Counted from the stretch's first letter, positions 1 through 10,927 are shown. The stretch is 64,000 nt of DNA from Nereida sp. MMG025 (GCF_021654165.1 NZ_JAKFZN010000001.1:744001-808000), one strand, 5' to 3'. The notes: generated by a model from the sequence alone, not told the origin. Translations and numbers: made by a program.

Positions 1-107
1 TCCTCGGCCAGCGCGACCTTGGCCCCCTCGCCTGCCGCGACGCGCGCCGCGCGCACCCCGCCCGATCCGCCACCTATCACAAAGAGGTCGTAGTCGAAGT
101 TTGTCAT
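1..107 (-). CDS. gor: Glutathione-disulfide reductase, N-terminal fragment (cut by window edge)
   Basis: Only the first 35 or so codons are in the window, read on the minus strand from the ATG at 107-105. They encode [21 protein letters not shown], which holds the FAD-binding dinucleotide motif GGGSGG of the flavoprotein disulfide reductase family. The 'GGVRAAR' continuation is typical of glutathione reductase, which reduces GSSG with NADPH in the cytoplasm. It lies directly downstream of rpiA on the same strand with a gap of about 54 bases, an order I associate with Rhodobacterales. The redox-active CxxxxC motif would lie just outside the window, so dihydrolipoamide dehydrogenase cannot be strictly excluded. 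Confidence 0.8.
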   Translation of the reverse strand, partial: MTNFDYDLFVIGGGSGGVRAARVAAGEGAKVALAE

Positions 108-161
108 GTCAGGGGCCTTTCAAAGGGTCAGGGTCGTGTCAGGGTAAGCGCGTGGAGGTGT

Positions 162-947
162 CTAATCCAAGTCGGCAAACAGGTTTTCATTTTCAAGAAA
201 ATCAACGCGGGTCTCGTCAAATGTGCCGCTGTTGATATCGTTGACTTCGACGCGGCCATCCCCGTGCCCCACAACAACAATGTCGCAAATGTCGATGAAC
301 AATCCGTTCTCAACGACACCAGGGATTTGATTGATCACAAGGCTCAACTGACGGGCATTACCAATTCGTTTGAGGTGCAGATCAAGAATATGATTGCCTT
401 CATCCGTCACAAAAGGCGCGTCGCCATTCATCCGCAAACTGGCCGTACGCCCCATAACATCCAATCCGATCAAAACCTCTTCGATCAGCGTCTTACTGGT
501 CTGCCAGCCAAATGGGATCACCTCGACGGGCAAGGGGAACGCGCCAAGCGTGTCAACTTTCTTTGCCGCATCCGCGATGACAATCATCTGGTCACTGGCC
601 GTTGCAACGATCTTTTCTTGCAACAACGCGCCGCCACCGCCTTTGATCAGGCTCAGCTCGCCATCATATTCATCAGCCCCGTCAATCGTCAGATCAAGCC
701 AACGCGCCTCGTCAAGACTGATCACCTCGATCCCGACCTCGCGGGCAAGATCGGCTGTTCGGCTCGACGTCGGAACCCCCTTGATGCGCAATCCTTCGTC
801 GCGCACCCGCTCGCCCAGACATTTCACCATCCAGGCGGCGGTCGATCCTGTGCCAAGACCGACCTTCATGCCCGATTGCACAAAGGCGCAGGCACGTTGG
901 GCTGCAATAAACTTCGCTTTGTCGATTGGAGAGAGGTCGGCGGCCAT
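162..947 (-). CDS. rpiA: Ribose-5-phosphate isomerase A
   Basis: 261 residues, the usual RpiA length. It interconverts ribose 5-phosphate and ribulose 5-phosphate in the pentose phosphate pathway. The phosphate-binding loop GLGTGST is at residues 30-36, and the hallmark DGADE and KGGGGALLQEK segments follow in the middle of the protein. The reading frame stays open further upstream, but the ATG at 947-945 (MAADLSPIDKAKF) gives a normal N-terminus; the extension has no similarity to the family. It precedes gor on the minus strand and is divergent from sdaA. A second, unrelated isomerase (RpiB type) is encoded at 12265-12714. Confidence 0.95.
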   Translation of the reverse strand: MAADLSPIDKAKFIAAQRACAFVQSGMKVGLGTGSTAAWMVKCLGERVRDEGLRIKGVPTSSRTADLAREVGIEVISLDEARWLDLTIDGADEYDGELSLIKGGGGALLQEKIVATASDQMIVIADAAKKVDTLGAFPLPVEVIPFGWQTSKTLIEEVLIGLDVMGRTASLRMNGDAPFVTDEGNHILDLHLKRIGNARQLSLVINQIPGVVENGLFIDICDIVVVGHGDGRVEVNDINSGTFDETRVDFLENENLFADLD

Positions 948-1157
948 GGCAGTGTCCTGATAATCGTTTTCATCTGTATAAGCCGCACGGCCGAAAGGTG
1001 CGAGAGGATTGGCAGAAAAACTGATCTTCTTTTGTTCAAAAATATCCAAATACCGCCCCATCAACGCCCAATAGGTTGCGTTTCGACGACCAGAGGTCGC
1101 AAACAGCCTTACCGCTCGCTGGCATCTGCTTACTCTGACCCCAAGGGAGTGGTGTAG

Positions 1158-2531
1158 ATGTTCTTGTCGGTATTCGAGATGTTCAAAGTCGGGATCGGCC
1201 CGTCCTCCAGTCACACGATGGGCCCGATGGTTGCAGCGGGCCTGTTTCTGGATCAGTTGCGTCATGCACCTTTCACAGCGCATGGGCTCAGGGCCTCTTT
1301 GCATGGATCACTGGCTTTCACGGGTGTAGGCCACGCAACAGACCGTGCCACAATTTTAGGACTGGCAGGGTTTTCACCAGGTACCTATGACGCAGACAGG
1401 GCCGAAGCTGTGCTGGCGCAAATCCATGACACGCACACCATTAACGCGCCTGATCTGCCGCCGCTTCAGTTTCATCCCAAACATGATCTGGTTTTCGATT
1501 ATGGCCCACCGCTTGGCGGTCATGCGAATGGCATGCAAATCCACGCAACTGACGCGCAAGGCGACATCATCTTGTCGCAAACCTATTACTCCATCGGCGG
1601 CGGCTTTGTTCTGACCGAAAAACAGCTGACGCAAGGCGCCGATCGCGATGAAGGCGCCCCCGTCCCCTACCCGTTCAAATCTGCCGCCGACATGCTGCGC
1701 ATGTGCGAAACCACGGGCAAATCCGTGGCAGACCTCAAACGCGCCAATGAACTTTCGCGCATGAAGAGCCATGATCTTGACCGCGGCCTTGCCCGCCTTT
1801 GGGAGGTTATGAATTGCTGTATCGACAGGGGCTTGCAAGCCGAAGGCATTTTGCCGGGCGGCTTACAAGTCAAGCGCCGCGCAAAGGGGATTTATGATAA
1901 ACTACAGGCCGAACGCGGCATGAACCTGACCGCGCCCCATACGATCAACGATTGGATGAGCGTTTATGCGATGGCCGTGAACGAAGAAAACGCGGCGGGC
2001 GGTCAGGTGGTCACTGCCCCCACAAATGGCGCGGCAGGTGTCGTGCCTGCAACGATCCGCTACTACCTTGATCACGTGCCCGGCGCGACCAGCACGAAAA
2101 TCCCCGATTTTTTGTTAACGGCGGCCGCCATTGGCGGGTTGGTCAAGTTCAATGCGTCCATCTCGGGGGCCGAAGCAGGATGTCAGGCCGAGGTTGGCAG
2201 CGCCGCCGCGATGGCTGCGGCAGGGCTGACAGCAGTGATGGGCGGCACCCCCATGCAGGTCGAAAATGCAGCCGAGATTGCCCTTGAACACCATCTTGGC
2301 ATGACGTGCGATCCCGTTAAGGGGTTGGTTCAGGTGCCTTGCATCGAACGCAACGGTCTGGGCGCAATCAAGGCCGTTTCGGCAGCATCCCTGTCAATGC
2401 GGGGCGATGGCACGCATCTTGTGCCGCTGGACGCAGCCATAGAAACCATGCGCCAGACGGGCCTTGATATGTCCGAAAAATACAAAGAAACCTCTCTTGG
2501 CGGTTTGGCCGTGAATGTGCCCAATTGCTAG
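1158..2531 (+). CDS. sdaA: L-serine ammonia-lyase (L-serine dehydratase), iron-sulfur type
   Basis: 457 residues, single-chain bacterial type. It deaminates L-serine to pyruvate and ammonia with a 4Fe-4S cluster. The N-terminal beta domain begins MFLSVFEMFKVGIGPSSSHTMGPM, with the SSSHTMGPM signature. The C-terminal catalytic alpha domain carries TAPTNGAAGVVPATI and the cysteines in GCQAEVG, CDPVKGL and VPCIERNG expected to hold the cluster. The start is set by the SD-like AGGGAG eight bases before ATG. It is divergent from rpiA over a gap of about 210 bases, and is followed after 32 bases by a DMT permease gene on the same strand. Confidence 0.95.
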   Translation: MFLSVFEMFKVGIGPSSSHTMGPMVAAGLFLDQLRHAPFTAHGLRASLHGSLAFTGVGHATDRATILGLAGFSPGTYDADRAEAVLAQIHDTHTINAPDLPPLQFHPKHDLVFDYGPPLGGHANGMQIHATDAQGDIILSQTYYSIGGGFVLTEKQLTQGADRDEGAPVPYPFKSAADMLRMCETTGKSVADLKRANELSRMKSHDLDRGLARLWEVMNCCIDRGLQAEGILPGGLQVKRRAKGIYDKLQAERGMNLTAPHTINDWMSVYAMAVNEENAAGGQVVTAPTNGAAGVVPATIRYYLDHVPGATSTKIPDFLLTAAAIGGLVKFNASISGAEAGCQAEVGSAAAMAAAGLTAVMGGTPMQVENAAEIALEHHLGMTCDPVKGLVQVPCIERNGLGAIKAVSAASLSMRGDGTHLVPLDAAIETMRQTGLDMSEKYKETSLGGLAVNVPNC

Positions 2532-2563
2532 CCCTGACCGCGATGACGCCGTAAGGTCGGCAT

Positions 2564-3514
2564 ATGAAAGCTGACGCAATTCCTGACAAACCGTTTCTGG
2601 GCATTCTTTTTATGCTCGGCTTTTGCGTTATGGCGCCGCTTGGCGACGGTTTGGCAAAATATCTGGGGGCGCAGGTTTCGGTCCTTTTGTTGGTTGTTGT
2701 GCGGTTTGGCACGCAGGCCATTGTGCTTTTGCCTTTGTCGCGCGTGTTAAACCGCAGCTTACTTCTGACGCGTCGCCAACTGTGGTTGACGTTTTTGCGC
2801 ACGGTCTTTCATGTGATCGGCCTGACCACGATGTTCACGTCGCTTCTTTATCTTCCGCTCGCTGATGCCCTGGCCATCGCCTTTGTGATGCCCTTTATCA
2901 TGTTGTTGCTTGGTAAATTTGTCCTGCATGAAGTCGTAGGCCCGCACCGGCTTGCCGCTTGTACGGTGGGATTTATCGGCACGCTTCTGGTCATCCAGCC
3001 AAACTTCGCCACGGTCGGTTGGCCTGCGCTGCTTCCTTTGGTGGTGGCAGTGGCCTTTGCTTTGTTCATGCTGGTGACACGGCAGATCGCAAAGGAAGTA
3101 GATGCAATCACCTTGCAAGGGATCAGCGGCGCGATGGCGATTGCGTTGCTTGCCCCGTTTTTGGTGTGGGGCGCCCTCACCCAGACCAAGGGGTTAATGC
3201 TGACCGCGCCCACGGATCCGCAAACGCTTTGGTTGCTTGTCGCCCTTGGGCTGCTTGGCACAGTCGCGCATCTGGCAATGACGTGGAGCTTGCGATTGGC
3301 CCCGTCCGCCACGGTTGCACCGATGCAATATCTCGAAATCCCCTTTGGCACGTTGATCGGCTGGCTGTTGTTTCAGGATCTGCCCAACGGGCTGGCCGCC
3401 CTCGGGATCGTCATCACAATTGCTGCGGGGCTTTATATTATCGCACGCGAGCAGGCCACGGCAAAGCGTTTGTCACAGCAGCGACCACAGACGCCAGCGC
3501 CGCCCGCGGTGTGA
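2564..3514 (+). CDS. DMT-superfamily (EamA) permease
   Basis: 316 residues with about ten hydrophobic segments arranged as two EamA-like repeats. The N-terminal repeat contains the motif-like MAPLGDGLAKYLGAQVSVLLLVVVR, and 'PFIMLLLGKFVLHEVVGPHR' closes the first half. These are inner-membrane drug/metabolite transporters, and the substrate cannot be read from the sequence. The gene starts 32 bases after sdaA and may be cotranscribed with it, so amino acid or nucleoside-like cargo is possible but unproven. Its last 77 bases overlap the 3' end of the convergent thiN gene. Confidence 0.85.
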   Translation: MKADAIPDKPFLGILFMLGFCVMAPLGDGLAKYLGAQVSVLLLVVVRFGTQAIVLLPLSRVLNRSLLLTRRQLWLTFLRTVFHVIGLTTMFTSLLYLPLADALAIAFVMPFIMLLLGKFVLHEVVGPHRLAACTVGFIGTLLVIQPNFATVGWPALLPLVVAVAFALFMLVTRQIAKEVDAITLQGISGAMAIALLAPFLVWGALTQTKGLMLTAPTDPQTLWLLVALGLLGTVAHLAMTWSLRLAPSATVAPMQYLEIPFGTLIGWLLFQDLPNGLAALGIVITIAAGLYIIAREQATAKRLSQQRPQTPAPPAV

Positions 3515-4124
3515 TCAAAACCATCTTTGGCGCCTCAAACGTCAGATAAACCTGTCGCGCATTGGATCGGTTTGATGTCCCAATACGCCCGTCAGGTGCA
3601 AACGCCACATCATCAATCGGCCATTCCAACCCGTGCGATGTGCCTTTCACCTCGCCTAGCGGAAAAAGCGAAAGCCGCTCGCCCACGTCCATCGTCAGGC
3701 TGATCTTCGCAGGCGCCAGGCACACGACATCATGTTTGCCGACCAGAATGCATTTTCGATCGGGATATCGCGCCAGAACACTGAAGGCGGCCAGTTGGTG
3801 ATCCACGCGTTTGCCCAAAAACCCAAGCCCCAACACAAGCGGCGCCGAGATATGGCGCAGCGCTTTGTCAAAATCGGTGCTGTCTTGTTCCCAAATAGGG
3901 TGCAAGCGGTCTTCAAAGGCCGCGCGCGTTGCATTGTCAATGCTGTCCAGATCACCGATAACCGCATCAGGCACCAAGCCAAGCGCACGCGCAGTTCTTG
4001 CGCCACCGTCCGCAGCCACTAACTTGTTAACCAATGATTCCACGGCCACCCAATCGGCTTGGCGGGTTTTTCCGCCTCCGATCAGAGCAACTGGGTGCGA
4101 ACTGTGAACAATTGCTGAAGTCAT
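3438..4124 (-). CDS. thiN: Thiamine diphosphokinase
   Basis: 228 residues from the ATG at 4124-4122 (MTSAIVHSSHPVALIGGG). In-frame upstream starts at 4142 (ATG) and 4160 (TTG) are also possible. The family signatures are present: VAADGGARTA near residue 40, PDAVIGDLDSID with the catalytic acidic residues, and EQDSTDFDKAL, followed by the LGLGFLGKRVDHQLAA segment. The enzyme transfers pyrophosphate from ATP to thiamine, making the cofactor TPP. The C-terminal end is convergent with, and overlaps, the DMT permease gene. I found no THI-box riboswitch upstream. Confidence 0.9.
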   Translation of the reverse strand: MTSAIVHSSHPVALIGGGKTRQADWVAVESLVNKLVAADGGARTARALGLVPDAVIGDLDSIDNATRAAFEDRLHPIWEQDSTDFDKALRHISAPLVLGLGFLGKRVDHQLAAFSVLARYPDRKCILVGKHDVVCLAPAKISLTMDVGERLSLFPLGEVKGTSHGLEWPIDDVAFAPDGRIGTSNRSNARQVYLTFEAPKMVLITPRAALASVVAAVTNALPWPARVR

Positions 4125-4262
4125 ATGCGTATTACTGGCCATTTTGGAAACAGACCACAATTAGGCCACGAAATAATACCGCAAAAAACGCGCCTTTGTG
4201 CCATTTGCGGACCCAATGCCCGTTAGAAAGCGGATGCTGGATAAACGAAAGCGAGCAAAACA

Positions 4263-6335
4263 ATGGTTGGTCCAAATAAGATTCTGACGGTGTCCTATGG
4301 CACTTTTTCGTGCACCCTCGAAGGGTTTGACGATTCATTTTCCACAATGAAAGCCATTGCAGAGTATTTCCGCGATCTTGCAGCGGATGATCGCTATTTC
4401 GGTGCAGAACCACCCACGCCCGATGCAGACATGCTGGCCCGTATCGCAGAACGCGAGATCGAACGCCGCGTCGAAGCGCGTATCGAAGGCAATGAAGTCA
4501 AACTGCGTGCCTCTGATACAGGTGCGGCTATGGGTGTTGCCGCGATCACATCGCAAGAACCAGACGTGACCGCGGCCCCTTCCGAAGCGCAATCTGTTGC
4601 TGCGGCCCCCCAAATGGATACGCCGAAAGAGGCCGAACCAGAGGCCGAAGACATCGCGGATCTGGCATCTTTGGATGGCGCGGCGGCTCAGGATATTGCC
4701 GAAGAAGTGTCGCAAGCCCCTGCTATCGAGGATGCGACCGCGATGGCCGCACAACCCGAAGAGCATATCGAGACTGAAGGTCTGGACGATGCCGAAGGTC
4801 TGGTCGAGACCCAAGACCTCAAGACTGAAGAAGACGCACCATCAGGCGAGAGCGTTGCCGCAAAATTGCAGCGTATTCGCGCGATGGTATCGTCAGAACC
4901 CACGCAAGAGCCGACAGACTACATCGAAGACCAACATGCCGATGACACCATCAATAATCTGGCTGGCGCATTGGACGGGTTTGATCTGGACACCGCCGAA
5001 GATAGCAAAGCCCCTGCCGAGGACACTGAACTGTCCAAAGCGGCTGAGGTAGCTGAGTTAGCTGAGGTAGCTGAGGTGGCTGAGGTAGCTGAGGTAGCTG
5101 AGGTAGCTGAGGTAGCTGAGGTTGAAGACCCCGCGACACAAATGGAAGAGGCTGATATCTCTTCGGTCCTCGCTTCTATCGCCGATGATGTCGATGCAGA
5201 AGACGCAGTTGAAGACGCCACACAGCAGTTTGACGCCCCAACCGACACAGATGGTGACACGGATACAGCCATTGCAGCCGCACTTTTGACCACACAAGCC
5301 CCGGAAACCGACGCCGAACCTCAGGTTGCCGAGACCAAGCCCACTGCGCCAATCGCGCGGGTCATCAAAGTCAAACGCGAGGATTTCGAACGCGCTGTCG
5401 CTGAAGGCCAGCTTGAAGAGGTTGACGAGGACGATGACGATTTCAACGATGAAACGCTCGACGATGATATGACCTCAGCCGCCGATCTGGAGCCAATTCC
5501 AGGGCGCACAACCCTTTCCGACACCCAAGAGGCTGAGTTGCAGGCCGAACTGGCCGCCGTGCAAAAGGCAGAAGCCGAGGCCGAGGCCGAGACTGTCACA
5601 GAGTCCCAAGACGATGCCGTGCAGCCAGAGCAGACCCCACGGGCCGAAGCTGAACTGCCCAAAAAGGCATTGGACGTTGATCGCCTGATGGATCAGGCCG
5701 ACCGCGAGTTGAAAGCCCCTGAAACAGGTCGCCGTCAGAACGCAATCGCCCATCTGAAAGCCGCCGTGGCCGCCACCGAAGCCGAACGCCGCGAAGGTGG
5801 AAACACGCCAAAGGATGAAACCGAAGATTACCGCGCCGATCTGGCCCAGGTTGTGCGCCCCAAACGCGCAAAAGCGGACGGCAGCACAACGCGCCGCCCT
5901 TCATCGGTGCCACCGCTCAAACTGGTTGCCGAACAACGTGTGGACATCGAACAAGGCGACGCAGCAGATGATGCACCCCAAGCCCCCGTCACCCCGGTGC
6001 GTCCGCGCCGTGTGGCCAAAGTGGCCCCACAGCCCGAACAAAGCGGCGGATTTGCGGAATTTGCAGAAGACATGGGCGCAAGCGAATTGCCCGATCTGCT
6101 GGAGGCCGCCGCTGCCTATATGTCGTTCGTCGAAGGCAAGCCGACATTCTCGCGCCCACAGGTCATGCGCGCAGTCGCAAGCGCCCAAGGTGAAGACGGC
6201 TTTAGCCGCGAAGACGGGTTGCGGTCCTTCGGTCAGTTGCTGCGCCAAGGTAAGATCAGCAAGCAACGCGCAGGACAGTTCGTGGTTGCAGAAACCAGCC
6301 GTTTCAATCCACAAGCGAGATATGCAGGCGAGTAA
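4263..6335 (+). CDS. Long acidic low-complexity protein with AEV tandem repeat
   Basis: 690 residues. I recognise the type (often labelled hypothetical or, wrongly, chemotaxis CheA-like in Rhodobacterales) but no assigned function. A folded-looking N-terminus (residues 1-70, GTFSCTLEGFDDSFSTMKAIAEYFRDLA) is followed by about 500 residues rich in Glu, Asp and Ala, interrupted by nine AEV/AEL triplets encoded by a 9-bp minisatellite. The last 85 residues (ELPDLLEAAAAYMSFVEGKPTFSRPQVM to NPQARYAGE) again look folded. There is no signal peptide or membrane segment. The middle is probably an intrinsically disordered linker between two small domains. A strong terminator follows. Confidence 0.8.
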   Translation: MVGPNKILTVSYGTFSCTLEGFDDSFSTMKAIAEYFRDLAADDRYFGAEPPTPDADMLARIAEREIERRVEARIEGNEVKLRASDTGAAMGVAAITSQEPDVTAAPSEAQSVAAAPQMDTPKEAEPEAEDIADLASLDGAAAQDIAEEVSQAPAIEDATAMAAQPEEHIETEGLDDAEGLVETQDLKTEEDAPSGESVAAKLQRIRAMVSSEPTQEPTDYIEDQHADDTINNLAGALDGFDLDTAEDSKAPAEDTELSKAAEVAELAEVAEVAEVAEVAEVAEVAEVEDPATQMEEADISSVLASIADDVDAEDAVEDATQQFDAPTDTDGDTDTAIAAALLTTQAPETDAEPQVAETKPTAPIARVIKVKREDFERAVAEGQLEEVDEDDDDFNDETLDDDMTSAADLEPIPGRTTLSDTQEAELQAELAAVQKAEAEAEAETVTESQDDAVQPEQTPRAEAELPKKALDVDRLMDQADRELKAPETGRRQNAIAHLKAAVAATEAERREGGNTPKDETEDYRADLAQVVRPKRAKADGSTTRRPSSVPPLKLVAEQRVDIEQGDAADDAPQAPVTPVRPRRVAKVAPQPEQSGGFAEFAEDMGASELPDLLEAAAAYMSFVEGKPTFSRPQVMRAVASAQGEDGFSREDGLRSFGQLLRQGKISKQRAGQFVVAETSRFNPQARYAGE
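5043..5123 (+). repeat. 9-bp coding minisatellite, nine units
   Basis: Nine consecutive copies of GCTGAGGTA, with single-base variants in units 2, 4 and 9 (GTTA, GGTG, GGTT). They are in frame and encode Ala-Glu-Val repeats (one Ala-Glu-Leu). Because the unit is a multiple of three, slippage would change protein length without a frameshift. No spacer sequence lies between units, so this is not a CRISPR array. Confidence 0.95.
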
Positions 6336-6357
6336 TCCGTTACAAACCATGCGTATT

Positions 6358-6393
6358 AAAAGGCGGCCCTACTGCTCGGGGGTCGCCTTTTTT
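6358..6393 (+). terminator. Rho-independent terminator after the acidic protein gene
   Basis: A hairpin with left arm AAAAGGCGGCCC and right arm GGGGTCGCCTTTT ends in a run of T residues, 22 bases after the stop codon. The A-rich left flank could also serve the convergent DUF2842/purA side. Confidence 0.85.
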
Positions 6394-6404
6394 ATGGGTG
6401 CCAA

Positions 6405-6644
6405 TCAGGTGTCGGTGGGCTCGTTCGGATCGGCCTGACCAACCCCTTTGAAAATCGCCTTCAAAGGAAACGCCCAAAGCACGCCCATGCCGACAAAAAT
6501 ACCCAATTCCACCAAGATCGACGGACGCCCCATAACCTCACGCGCCCAATCGGCCAGCGTGACACATAACACGATGTAAACAGGCAGGCCGACCACCAGC
6601 ACCAGAAGAGACCAGCGTTTCTTAGCTTTGTGACTCAGCGCCAT
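6405..6644 (-). CDS. DUF2842 small membrane protein
   Basis: 79 residues with two hydrophobic helices (LLVLVVGLPVYIVLCVTLA and LVELGIFVGMGVLWAFPLKAIF). Length, layout and the 'GRPSI..E' segment between the helices fit DUF2842, an uncharacterised inner-membrane family restricted largely to alphaproteobacteria. It starts 13 bases after the purA stop codon on the same strand, so it is probably cotranscribed with purA. No function can be inferred beyond membrane location. Confidence 0.85.
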   Translation of the reverse strand: MALSHKAKKRWSLLVLVVGLPVYIVLCVTLADWAREVMGRPSILVELGIFVGMGVLWAFPLKAIFKGVGQADPNEPTDT

Positions 6645-6657
6645 GTTTCACCTTTTG

Positions 6658-7953
6658 TTAGTCGGCGAACGGATCAGTGACCAAGATTGTGTCATCGCGT
6701 TCAGGTGAGGTGGAAACTAGGGCGACGGGGCACTGGATCAACTCTTCGATGCGGCGCACATACTTAATCGCAGCCGCAGGCAAATCCGCCCATGATCGCG
6801 CACCCGCAGTGCTGTCTGACCAGCCTTCGATTTCTTCGTAGATCGGAACGACCCGCGCCTGTTGGTCCGCCGCCGTGGGCAGATAGTCCAGCCGTTCGCC
6901 ATCCAGATCGTACCCAACACAAATTTTCAGCGTGTCGAACCCGTCCAGAACGTCCAGCTTTGTCAGGGCAATGCCAGACACGCCAGAGGTCGCGCAGGTT
7001 TGGCGCACGATTGTCGCATCAAACCACCCACACCGACGCTTGCGCCCTGTGGTCGTGCCAAACTCATGCCCGCGCTCGCCAAGGCGTTGGCCATCGGCGT
7101 CATCCAACTCTGTCGGGAACGGCCCTTCGCCCACACGGGTTGTATAGGCCTTTACGATGCCCAAGACAAAATCAATGGCCGTCGGGCCAAGCCCGGTGCC
7201 GGTTGCCGCCTGCCCCGCAATCACATTGGACGAGGTCACAAACGGATATGTGCCAAAGTCGATATCCAGCAAAGCGCCCTGCGCGCCTTCAAACAGGACA
7301 CGCTGGCCCGCGCGGCGGCGCTCTGACAATTCTTTCCACACAGGCGCGGCATAGGGCAAAATCTTCGGCGCAATTTCACGCAGCTGTGCAATCAACGCAT
7401 CGCGGTCAATCGGCGCAATTCCCAAACCTTTGCGCAGCGGATCATGGTGCTGCAAGGCGCGGTCCACACGGGCCTCAAGCGTGGCATCATCGGCCAGATC
7501 GGCCACACGGATGGCACGGCGGCCCACTTTATCTTCGTAGCACGGCCCAATCCCGCGGCCGGTTGTGCCAATCTTGGTGCCTTTGCTGGCGGCTTCTTCG
7601 CGGGCGCGGTCAAGTTCACCGTGGATCGGCAGGATCAGCGGTGTATTTTCCGCAATCATCAGCGTCTCGGGCGTGATCTCGACACCCTGTGCGCGGACTG
7701 TTTCGATCTCGTTCATCAGGTGCCAAGGGTCCAGCACCACACCGTTGCCAATGACCGACAGCTTGCCGCCCCGCACCACACCCGATGGCAGCGCATGCAG
7801 CTTGTACACATTGCCATCAATCACCAGCGTATGGCCCGCGTTATGGCCACCTTGGAACCGCGCGATCACGTCTGCGCGTTCCGACAGCCAATCGACGATC
7901 TTACCTTTGCCTTCGTCGCCCCACTGTGCGCCAACCACAACCACGTTTGCCAT
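6658..7953 (-). CDS. purA: Adenylosuccinate synthetase
   Basis: 431 residues starting [18 protein letters not shown]. The GDEGKGK loop is at residues 12-18 (catalytic Asp13) and the second catalytic residue His41 lies in [11 protein letters not shown]- and IMP-binding segments ([42 protein letters not shown]) are all present. It makes adenylosuccinate from IMP, aspartate and GTP in AMP synthesis. The open frame extends upstream, but the ATG at 7953-7951 gives the canonical family N-terminus. It is divergent from secG. Confidence 0.97.
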   Translation of the reverse strand: MANVVVVGAQWGDEGKGKIVDWLSERADVIARFQGGHNAGHTLVIDGNVYKLHALPSGVVRGGKLSVIGNGVVLDPWHLMNEIETVRAQGVEITPETLMIAENTPLILPIHGELDRAREEAASKGTKIGTTGRGIGPCYEDKVGRRAIRVADLADDATLEARVDRALQHHDPLRKGLGIAPIDRDALIAQLREIAPKILPYAAPVWKELSERRRAGQRVLFEGAQGALLDIDFGTYPFVTSSNVIAGQAATGTGLGPTAIDFVLGIVKAYTTRVGEGPFPTELDDADGQRLGERGHEFGTTTGRKRRCGWFDATIVRQTCATSGVSGIALTKLDVLDGFDTLKICVGYDLDGERLDYLPTAADQQARVVPIYEEIEGWSDSTAGARSWADLPAAAIKYVRRIEELIQCPVALVSTSPERDDTILVTDPFAD

Positions 7954-8125
7954 GCTGTTTGCCTTCTTGTCCGGTTCAAACCCGCGTCCGTATAGGCCAA
8001 GCCAAACGAAGGGGGAAGTCGAAAACCCTGCCACACGACACTGCAGCGCGGATTTCATCGCTTGCGAGCACGCGCGGTTGCGACTACATACCCACAAACA
8101 ACGCGTCTCAGCTGGATCTGCACCC

Positions 8126-8473
8126 ATGGAAAACGTCATTCTTATCGTCCTTTTGCTTCTTGCCCTTGCCCTGATCGGCGTGGTGCTGTTGCAGCGGTCT
8201 GAAGGTGGCGGCCTGGGTATGGGCGGCGGCGGTGGCGGCGGCGGTGTTATGACGGGCCGTTCGGCTGCGTCGGCCCTGTCGAAAGTGACATGGATTTTGG
8301 GCATTGCCTTTATGGCCTGCGCCTTGGCGATGACGGTGCTGACAAGCCAGAATGGCTCAGGCTCTGTTGTGGACCAACTGGCACCTGCTGCCGCGACAGA
8401 TACCGTGCCGGCGGACGGCGGCAGCCTGCTTCCACCCGCTGATGACGTCACACCGACGCCACGCGCCGACTAA
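8126..8473 (+). CDS. secG: Preprotein translocase subunit SecG
   Basis: 115 residues. Two membrane helices ([20 protein letters not shown] and [19 protein letters not shown]) flank a cytoplasmic loop with the SecG hallmark of glycine-rich residues ([19 protein letters not shown]). The C-terminal tail is rich in Pro and Ala, as in other alphaproteobacterial SecG proteins. It stabilises the SecYE channel during protein export. The ATG at 8126 was chosen because it starts the first helix directly. pyrG follows, the common secG-pyrG order in this order of bacteria. Confidence 0.95.
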   Translation: MENVILIVLLLLALALIGVVLLQRSEGGGLGMGGGGGGGGVMTGRSAASALSKVTWILGIAFMACALAMTVLTSQNGSGSVVDQLAPAAATDTVPADGGSLLPPADDVTPTPRAD

Positions 8474-8505
8474 CCACACACACGTTCCTGACCAAGGGTA
8501 AGTTG

Positions 8506-8521
8506 CCTCTAAATTTAGGGG
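8506..8521. repeat. Short palindrome in the secG-pyrG gap
   Basis: CCTCTAAATTTAGGGG is a near-perfect palindrome centred on CTAAATTTAG, 32 bases after the secG stop. It could be a weak hairpin terminator or an operator; there is no T-run, so I do not call a terminator. Confidence 0.4.
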
Positions 8522-8666
8522 GACGACCAAATATACCCACAGGATATTGCGGATGGCGTGTTGCGCCTCCTGCCCGAATCCTGTTAGTCTTAAATCCCGT
8601 GATAGGACGCATCTGCGCGTTCATTTGCACTCAAGACGCATCGATTTTACGGGGATATCTCACCAC

Positions 8667-10310
<1,644 letters not shown>

Positions 10311-10329
10311 TTGCATCACACAACGATTA

Positions 10330-10348
10330 ACGCCCCCCGTCGGGGCGT
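10330..10348 (+). terminator. Probable hairpin terminator of pyrG
   Basis: ACGCCCC and GGGGCGT form a 7-bp G+C-rich stem around a short loop, 20 bases past the pyrG stop codon. No T-run follows, so it could instead act as a 3'-end stabiliser. Confidence 0.5.
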
Positions 10349-10489
10349 AAATGCCGCCCCCTACCGCCACAGTCCTGCCCCCTTCATACTAGGGCAACGC
10401 ACCACATGATGCGATTTTTCTTTGTGAAATTCGAAACCTAGGTCATATTCACCGCAGCGCACATAAAAACAACCGCGCGGAGCAGTGAC

Positions 10490-10927
10490 ATGTTATCTAG
10501 GATTTTCGGCGTGATTTCGCGCCCTCAAACCGTCTCGGACACCCCCCTTCCGTCGATTGATCCACGGCTGAGTCTGGTTGCGCTTTTCGTGCGCGTTGCC
10601 AAAATTGATGGCACCTACAACCTGCCAGAGATTTCGACCATCGATCGTATTCTGTCGCGGCGTTTCGACATCAACGCCCTTGCTGCGGCACAGATGCGGG
10701 CCAGCGGCGAACGTCTCGAACGCGAAATGCCGCAAACCGATGTGCTTGCCAAAGTGATCGCAGACAACCTGACCGAACCCGATTTGAACCAGCTGCTGGC
10801 AGATGTCTGGGCCGTCGTCCTATGCGACGCAGTGGAAAATCCCGCCGAGGCGATTTTGATTGAACGGGTGGAAACACTTATTGACAGCGCCCGCACCGAT
10901 GCCGCACGAACAGGGACAACTGGTTAA
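10490..10927 (+). CDS. TerB-like protein, first paralogue
   Basis: 145 residues. The segment LSLVALFVRVAKIDGTYNLPEISTIDRILSRRF matches the all-helical TerB-like fold, in which an acidic 'A..DG.....E...I' motif is thought to bind metal. It is soluble and has no signal peptide. RBS GGAG sits seven bases before ATG. Two further paralogues lie at 10951 and 13206. The family was first named for tellurite resistance, but solo alphaproteobacterial members have no demonstrated role; a tellurite phenotype should not be assumed. Confidence 0.8.
   Translation: MLSRIFGVISRPQTVSDTPLPSIDPRLSLVALFVRVAKIDGTYNLPEISTIDRILSRRFDINALAAAQMRASGERLEREMPQTDVLAKVIADNLTEPDLNQLLADVWAVVLCDAVENPAEAILIERVETLIDSARTDAARTGTTG

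Noticed and set aside
264-1157. 297-residue plus-strand open frame opposite rpiA
   Set aside because: Mirror frame of rpiA; ends exactly where sdaA begins but has no family similarity.
4125-4262. THI-box (TPP) riboswitch before thiN
   Set aside because: No CUGAGA...ACCUGA-type core could be found in the short divergent leader.
5043-5123. CRISPR-like array
   Set aside because: 9-bp units with no spacers, in frame inside a coding region.
6792-7676. 294-residue frame opposite purA
   Set aside because: Shadow of purA with Arg/Pro/His-rich content; no start signal.
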